The position numbers and the translations under genes are program-made. Below are positions 57,641 to 64,000 of a stretch of 64,000 bases of DNA, piece by piece. The first letter of the stretch is position 1; each line of letters begins with the position of its first letter. The stretch is from Lojkania enalia (lineage: Eukaryota; Ascomycota; Dothideomycetes; Pleosporales), in NCBI GenBank assembly GCA_010094045.1, contig ML986752.1:38397-102396 (forward strand), written 5' to 3'. The notes beneath the pieces are model-generated. The model was not told the origin of the DNA. It did not search any database and saw only the letters and a list, made by a program, of their open reading frames with translations.

Positions 57641-60600
57641 GCTGATTAAAGATAAGTAAATTCTAGAGCTGGAAGATAAGGCTAAAAATAAAGTACTAGT
57701 AAATCTCTAATTACTATCTAAATACTATAGATATTAGAATATATTTAGTAAAACTACAGCTTATTAATTACTAGAATACCGCTTTTATAATTATAAGATT
57801 ATTCTTATAAAACCCCTCCCTAATAGTTATAGCCTATTATATAAGTAGAATATTAAGAAGCTAGAAGTAACTAAGAAGTATATTATAGATAATCTATAGT
57901 AGAGGTATATTAAGTAGAGTTAAAGCTCTTTTATATCTCTAATTCTTTACGTCTATAAACCTAATAGTAACTTATATATCTACGTAGATTATTATAAATT
58001 TAATACTCTTATCTATAAGAATATATATCTAATACTATATATAGATAAACTTCTATCTAAATCTACTAAAATAATAATCTTTATTAAGTTTAATATTCGT
58101 ACAGCCTTTAATAAGATTAGAATAGATTCTAGTTCTAAGGAATATACTACCTTTTAGACTTAATATAGAACTTATAAGTATAAAGTTCTACCTTTTAGAT
58201 TATATAATAGCTTAGTAACTTACTAGCGCTATATAAATAACGTATTAATTAACTACCTAGATAACTTCTATATTATTTACCTAGATAATATCCTTATCTA
58301 CTCTAAAAATAAAGCAATATATACTATCTATGTTAAGAAATTTCTTAAAAGATTACGTTAAGTAGAGTTATAAGTTAATATTAAGAAGAGTAAATTCTAT
58401 ATTACTCGAACTAAATATTTTAGCTATATTCTCTTAAATAAAGGTTTTAAGGTTAATTTAGAGAAAGTAGAAGTACTATATAACTAACAGCTACCTACTA
58501 CTATAATAGGTGTAAAATCCTTCTTAAATTTTACTAGATTCTATTAATAGTTTATACTAGAATTCTCGCGTATAATAAAGCTAATTATTATACTATAGAG
58601 CTTTATAACCCTTTTTATATAGATTTTAGAATGTAATATTACCTTTAAGAAATTAAAGTCAGCCCTATTAAGTATACCTATACTCTACTATTTTAACCCT
58701 ATATTAGAAATAAAAATAGAAACTAATACTTCTAATAAAATAGTTATAAGAGTACTATTATAGAAATATTCTAATAGTAAATAGTACTCTATAGTATTCT
58801 ATAATAAGATTCTATCTAGTTTAGAACTAAACTAGGAGATTTATAATAAGAAACTATTTACAATTATTACTATATTTAAGTAATAGAATATAGAACTTAC
58901 TTCTATAGCTACTAGAACTCTAGTATATACTAATTATTACTTACTTAAATATTTTATAACTATAAAGATACTTAACACTTATTAGATTTATTAGACTAAG
59001 AAATTAGTTTAGTATTAGTTCTAAATTAAGTATACTCTAGGTAAGAATAATACTAGAGTAGATATTCTTAATTATTATAAATAAGATATAGAAAACTTAA
59101 AAGTAGTTTAAACTAATAACTAGTTAAAAGTTTTATTTAAACTATATTAACTTTACCCCTAAATTAATGCTATATTAGCCTAGTCCTATATTACCTAAAT
59201 AATAACTTAAGCGGCTATATTAAACGTTATTAAAGGCTAAAAGTAGGTTATATTACTAGACTCTCTAGAGTTAATCAATATATTACTATAAGAAAACTAA
59301 GCCTCGTTTATATAGAAACGTACTCTTTTACCCTATAAGTATTAGATAGAGAATAGACTACTCCTCTATAATAATCGCTTATATATTCTATTAGATTTAG
59401 GCCTTTATATATAGCTTATATAAGAGGCTTATAACTAAGTATCTTTTATACACTTAAGCGCTACTAAAACCTATTAGTTACTATTTTAGAAGTACTACTA
59501 GAAGAGTATAGAAGCTACTTATAAACGATATATACGGAATTATATTCTATATCGTAAAGCTTATCTAATATAAACCTAAACCTTAGGTTTTATCTACCTA
59601 CTTCCTATACTAAATTAACTAATATAATACCTATATATTAACTTTAAGAATTTTCCTATAGATAAGTCTAAATATAATTAGATTATAGTAGGAATTAATC
59701 GCCTATTTAAATAAGCTATATCTATTCCCTACTATTATATAATTAATATATAGGGAATAGCCGAATTATTTATTTAATAGGTATACTACTTTAACTATAC
59801 GCCCGAAACTATTATTTTAGACTAAAAACCTTAGTTTATATCTAGTTTCTAGACTAAATTCTACTATATCTTAGATATAAAGATTAAACTATCTACTACT
59901 TATTATAAAGAGACTAATAGATAGATAGAGATTATAAATAAGTATATTAATTAGAAACTACGCTCTTTTATATCCTTCTACTAGAACAACTAGAATTCTC
60001 TATTACCTATAATCGACTAAATATAAGCAACTCTACTCTATATAACTATTAAAATATCTTTATATTAGATCTTATATAGATTTAAACTCTATTAGAGTTA
60101 GGATTAGAAATATTCTATTAATTCTTTTACTATAATAGATAAATTAAATTGTAAAAACGTTTTAGCTTTAGTAACTTATAGATATATAGTCTAGGAAACT
60201 GTAAAAGCTAATATTAAGAAAGCTTAAAATTATATACGATCTATTATTAACTATTACTAATAACCGATTAATTAGTAGATTAGTAATATAGTCTACCTAA
60301 ATATTAAGAACCTTATAGTTTAAAGACTAAGTCGAAAGCTATCTAATTAATAGGAGGGCTCTTTTAAAGTACTAAAGTAGGTTAGAAACTTATACTATTT
60401 ATAGCTACCCCTAGAGTTAAGAATATATAATATCTTCGTACTAAACCTACTATATAAAAACCCCTAGAACCTTCTACTAGAGTAAGAAGTTCTAAAACCA
60501 CCCGCTATTATTATTAATAGGGTAGAAGAGTAGAAGGTTAAGGAAATACTAGTTAGTAAGCTATATTATAAGACCCTTAAATACTATATAAAATAGATAG

Positions 60601-60950
60601 AATATAATCTTAATCTAGTCTAGTATAAAGTTTTAAATTTTATAGGTTTATCTTATAAGTTAAAAGCTTTTTATAATAAGTATTTAAATTAGCTAGAACC
60701 TTTAAAAGCTCTAACTAAATAGATTAAGGTATATAAGAATAGTATAGAGAATATAGATTAGCTAGTAGACGATAATATATAAGAGTTAAATAGTAGATTA
60801 GAAAACTAAATTATAGGCCCGAAATTACTCTTCTATAGTATCTAGAAGGTCTAATAGTAGGCTGTTAGATACCTCTCTAGTTCTTTTCTTCTCTACCCTT
60901 CTTTCTCTTTCTTCCCTCTAGACTCCTCTTAAACCTCTTCTACCTTATTT

Positions 60951-61341
60951 TTAGCTATCTAAGAACGCTGTAATATTAGTTTAAAGGTTAGATATTAGAG
61001 CTTTTAAAGCTAAAATCTAATAGAGCAACTTAGTATTCTAATAGAATAAAGCTACTTAGATACTAGCTATAGAAAGGCTAGCTTTCTAACTCTTTATAAC
61101 CTAGGCTATAAGTACTAGACTATAAGTAGACTCTAAAATAGCCTTAAAAGCTACTTTTTTATCCTTCTTATCCTCTATATATTTGGCTGCTACCTATAGT
61201 TTAAGATAGCTCTAGAGGACTAGAAACTCCTTCTTATAGTAGGAGGGGATTTATAAGTATATTAGTAGTAAGTACTCTACTAGTATTAGATATAATTTAT
61301 ATAGGGTTATACTTTTTTATTTTATAAGATATAATACTTAT
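60951..61341 (-). pseudogene. Antisense reading frame downstream of pol, Gypsy-4 (family A copy 3)
   Basis: Counterpart of 2,583-2,972 and 6,402-6,791. One extra T near its 5' end (in the T run at about 61,312-61,318) shifts the frame relative to the other two copies. Otherwise the same helical pattern with RIP stops. Confidence 0.3.
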
Positions 61342-61768
61342 ATTTTTTTAATCTTAGAGATTAAAAGGTAAATATTATATACTACCTATAGGTAAGCGTA
61401 TATATAATTTAAAAGTAGATAATCTAGAAGGCCTTTAAAAAAGCTCTAGAAGGCGGGTAGAATAGTATATTAATTAATTATTTTTCTATAAGGTATTAGT
61501 AATATTTTAATAATTAATAGTTCTAGAGATATATAATAACATATATAGAGTAGAAGTTGTTATTTAATTAAAGAAGCTTAGTTAATAGTAATCTAGTAAT
61601 ATATTAAGGCTAGTAAATATTTATTACTATACGCGACGAAATTGCAATATTAATAAACTGTTATAATAGTAGTTACTAGCTAATATATAGGTTAATTATA
61701 CTTACTATAAAAACCTTACTTAATATTATATTAATATATAAACGTATCTTTTTAAGTAATTATATATA

Positions 61769-63622
61769 ATATATTTTATAAGTAAGTAGCCTATATAAGT
61801 AAATAGTCCACCCTATTATTAAAATACGATACCTAAGCTTTTAATAATAATATAACGACGAAATAATAAAAATATAGTCTCCAACGAGAATTAAATAAAC
61901 TTAGCCCCTTTAACTACTAAAAGAAGCTAAATAAAAAGTAAAAGATATACTACTTTAATATTTAATATAATATAAACAACCGTACGTTAATAATACGCTA
62001 GAATCTGTTTATAATATAATTATAAGCCTAATTTAAAGAGACTAATAAAACCTAAAGAGGAGGTTATTATTTAATATATATTTAGCCTAGATTTATAAGA
62101 TTTTGCGTCTATCTTAGCTACTATATAAAATATAGTTAATAGCTTACTTACTAAATACGGTATAGGCTAGATTAGTATATATTAGCCTAAGAACTTTATT
62201 AGATATACTCCTAAGCTTAAGATACGCTTAAATCGGCCTTATAATTACTAGAGAGCTCTATATAAAGATTCTAAAGTAATTAAAAGCTGGTTTAAGCTTA
62301 TATAATATATTAAGGAGAAGTATAGTATTATAGACGAGAATATATACAACTTCGACGAATCTAGCTTTTAAATAGACGTTATCTTATTATAACTAGTTAT
62401 AATAGGTATAAAGAGATATAATCGACTAAAAGCAATTTAATTAGATAATTATAAATAGATTTTAGTAATTTAGGAGATTAATACTACTAGCTAAGCGCTC
62501 CTACCTTTTATTATTATTACTAGCTACTACTATCTCTCTATCTAATATAAAGGCGATAATATACCTAAAAACTAGGCTATTATAGTTAGTAAGAACGGCT
62601 AGATAATAAATAAACTCGATATTAAGTAGTTAAAGTACTTTTATAGATATATAAGAGATTATATAGTAGACGCATATTAACTACTAATCTTTAATAGCTA
62701 TAATAACTATAACTCGCTTAATTTCTAGAAACTCTACGAGGAATAGAGTATTATTCTACTCTATATACTAGCTTATTTATTACACCTATTATAGCTACTA
62801 GATATAGGCTATTTCTTACTATTAAAACGTATATATAGAAATTAGATCTTAGTCTTAGTATATAATTATATTAACTATATTATAAAACTTAAGTTCTTTT
62901 TAGCTTTTAAAGCTACTTTTAATATATTAATTATAAAGGATAATATCCATACAAACTTTTAAAGAGCTAGTCTAATCCTATTTAATCTAGAAGTAGTACT
63001 TTTAAAGCTTAATATAAAGCTTTATATGCTAATACTACTAGTATAAAATAATACTTTATAAAAAGTAAAAATACTAAGTAATATATATAAGCTAGAAGTT
63101 TAATTAATATTAATTTATAATCGGATTTAAAGGAATATAAACTTTTTACTAGCTTCTATTATTAAAAAGCTAAATTAGCTTAAGAAAGGTTCTATAAAAG
63201 TAATATATTAGATTAGGTTAATATATAATAAAATCGTCAGCTTTTAAGAAGTAGATAAAGTAGTAATAAAATAGAAAAAGTAGAAAAAAAGGCGGATTTA
63301 AGCGTAAGAGACCCTAATAAAAGTATAAGAAGAGATAATTATTGCTAAAAAGGATAATAAGGAGGAAATTTAAGTTATAATACGCTAATTTAGGGTGCGA
63401 TTAGGTATAATTAGATAGCGTAAAGTATACTATAGCTACTATAGTAAGACTAGATATAATTCTTATATATACTAGAAAGATGTAAAAGTTGCTATAAAAT
63501 AATCGCATAAATTATAAATTGCTATTATATTATTTAGTTGTTAAGCTATATATATATAAAAGTTAAAAAAGTTAATAGAGTAGACCGTTTACTTATATAG
63601 GCCGCTTATTTATAAGGTACGT
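61769..63622 (+). mobile_element. Fot1/pogo-like transposon, 1,854-bp family, copy 4
   Basis: Left terminus ATATATTTTATAAGTAAGTA (a heavily RIPed form of ACGTACCTTATAAGCGAGCG), right terminus ending GGTACGT at 63,622, flanked by TA (61,767-61,768 and 63,623-63,624). The plus strand carries the same transposase as at 55,390, more degraded. The left flank is Gypsy family A 3' sequence; the right flank is a fragment of another Fot1-like copy, so the surroundings are rearranged. Confidence 0.9.
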
Positions 63623-63624
63623 TA

Positions 63625-63857
63625 TATATATATAGCTTAATAACTAAGTAATATAATAGTAATTTGCAACTTATACGATTATTCTATAAAAACTTCTATA
63701 TTCTTCTAGTATAAATAATAATTATATCTAGTTTTACTATAGTAGCTATAGTATATTTTATACTATCTACTTATACCTAATTGCACTTTAAATTAGCATA
63801 TTATAGCTTAAATTTCCTTCTTATTATCCTTTTTAGTAATAATTATCTCTCCTTATA
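63625..63857 (-). mobile_element. Fragment of another 1,854-bp family Fot1-like element (3' end of transposase)
   Basis: It matches 10,507-10,745 and 34,325-34,560 in the same orientation (AGCTTAATAACTAAGTAATA at the start). It lacks the outer terminal repeat. It is cut at 63,857 where a transposon with the other terminus type begins. Confidence 0.78.
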
Positions 63858-64000
63858 ACATATAGTACAAGCGAGCTGATTACCTAAGCGAGCTAATTAT
63901 AATACTAAAACCCTACTAAAATCGCGATAATTATACTTTATAGTATTATACTATAACTAACAACTGTAGAATTAATTTAGAAAGAAGCTAGAATATAGCT
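63858..64000. mobile_element. Start of a Fot1/pogo-like transposon with GCGAGCTGAT terminus, runs off the window
   Basis: ACATATAGTACAAGCGAGCT after a TA (63,856-63,857), with a second AAGCGAGCTAAT unit. The terminus is the same type as at 7,944. Too little remains to read a transposase. Confidence 0.7.

Larger units (their letters stand above)
50290..61768 (+). mobile_element. Gypsy-4: third copy of Gypsy family A, with gag, split by two DNA transposons
   Basis: From 58,369 it matches copies 1 and 2 base by base apart from transitions. Unlike them it also has the 5' part. Gag is split at 50,776-54,190; its second half includes a degraded zinc knuckle (YYNYSKLEYFINKY, about 54,815-54,860). 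Gag ends before the insert at 55,154. Protease-like sequence follows the insert (about 57,010-57,600), then reverse transcriptase (VDYYKFNTLIYKNI, about 57,985; IIYLDNILIYS, about 58,270-58,310). RNase H, integrase and chromodomain end at a stop at 60,807-60,809. The 3' region is cut at 61,768 by another transposon. Start and LTR were not found; sequence at 50,260-50,330 is of unknown origin. Confidence 0.82.

Noticed and set aside
50290..64000. Mitochondrial or centromeric origin of the AT-rich DNA
   Set aside because: The AT-richness is explained by RIP of recognisable nuclear transposons. Centromere identity cannot be judged from sequence alone.

Overview
This window is a piece of a filamentous ascomycete (Pezizomycotina) nuclear scaffold. 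Two kinds of DNA alternate in it. Positions 1-39,350 and 50,290-64,000 are very AT-rich, contain no intact transposon gene, and are nearly devoid of CpA and TpG dinucleotides while CpG survives. Reading frames of retrotransposons and DNA transposons can still be followed in them, but Gln and Trp codons have become TAG/TAA, Cys and His have become Tyr, and catalytic Asp has become Asn. This is the signature of repeat-induced point mutation (RIP). Between them, about 39,850-49,870 is an island of ordinary composition with fungal-type introns.

Left block. Positions 1-7,628 hold two truncated tandem copies of a chromodomain Gypsy element (family A, period 3,819 bp). A truncated Fot1/pogo-like transposon follows at 7,944-9,055. 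A nested complex then runs from about 9,460 to 38,680. The oldest layer is a Gypsy element (Gypsy-3). It is interrupted by a 1,854-bp Fot1-like element (10,445-12,298), a complete 7,080-bp Gypsy (G1, 13,250-20,329), a second copy of it (G2, 21,748-34,199) that itself contains a complete 5,367-bp Copia element (26,860-32,226), and another 1,854-bp Fot1-like element (34,263-36,116). Target-site duplications are visible for all of these insertions and fix their order.

Boundary and island. A 338-bp inverted repeat (38,888-39,225 / 39,510-39,847) spans the edge of the RIP block; its left arm is mutated and its right arm is not. The island holds a broken rhodopsin-domain (seven-helix) membrane protein gene (about 40,523-42,044), an unrecognised coding remnant (about 43,400-44,060, minus), an intact five-exon short-chain dehydrogenase/reductase gene (45,409-46,890, minus) and an intact three-exon alcohol acetyltransferase-like gene (47,901-49,581, minus). 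The two intact genes lie in the same direction about 1 kb apart and could act in one pathway, but nothing in the sequence proves this. The remaining few kb of the island show no gene I can support.

Right block. A pogo-type transposase 5' fragment (49,860-50,258) marks the edge. A third family A Gypsy copy (Gypsy-4, about 50,290-61,768), with gag as well as pol, carries a second kind of Fot1-like transposon (50,776-54,190) and a 1,854-bp copy (55,154-57,007). It ends at a fourth 1,854-bp copy (61,769-63,622). The 10-N gap at 52,563-52,572 is flanked by a duplicated 1,505-bp block that looks like an assembly artefact: removing it leaves a transposon of 1,900 bp, the expected size.

I found no convincing new host biological system. 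The least explained signal is a set of antisense reading frames between pol and the 3' end of three different Gypsy families, one of them cysteine-rich. No tRNA, rRNA or CRISPR was seen.
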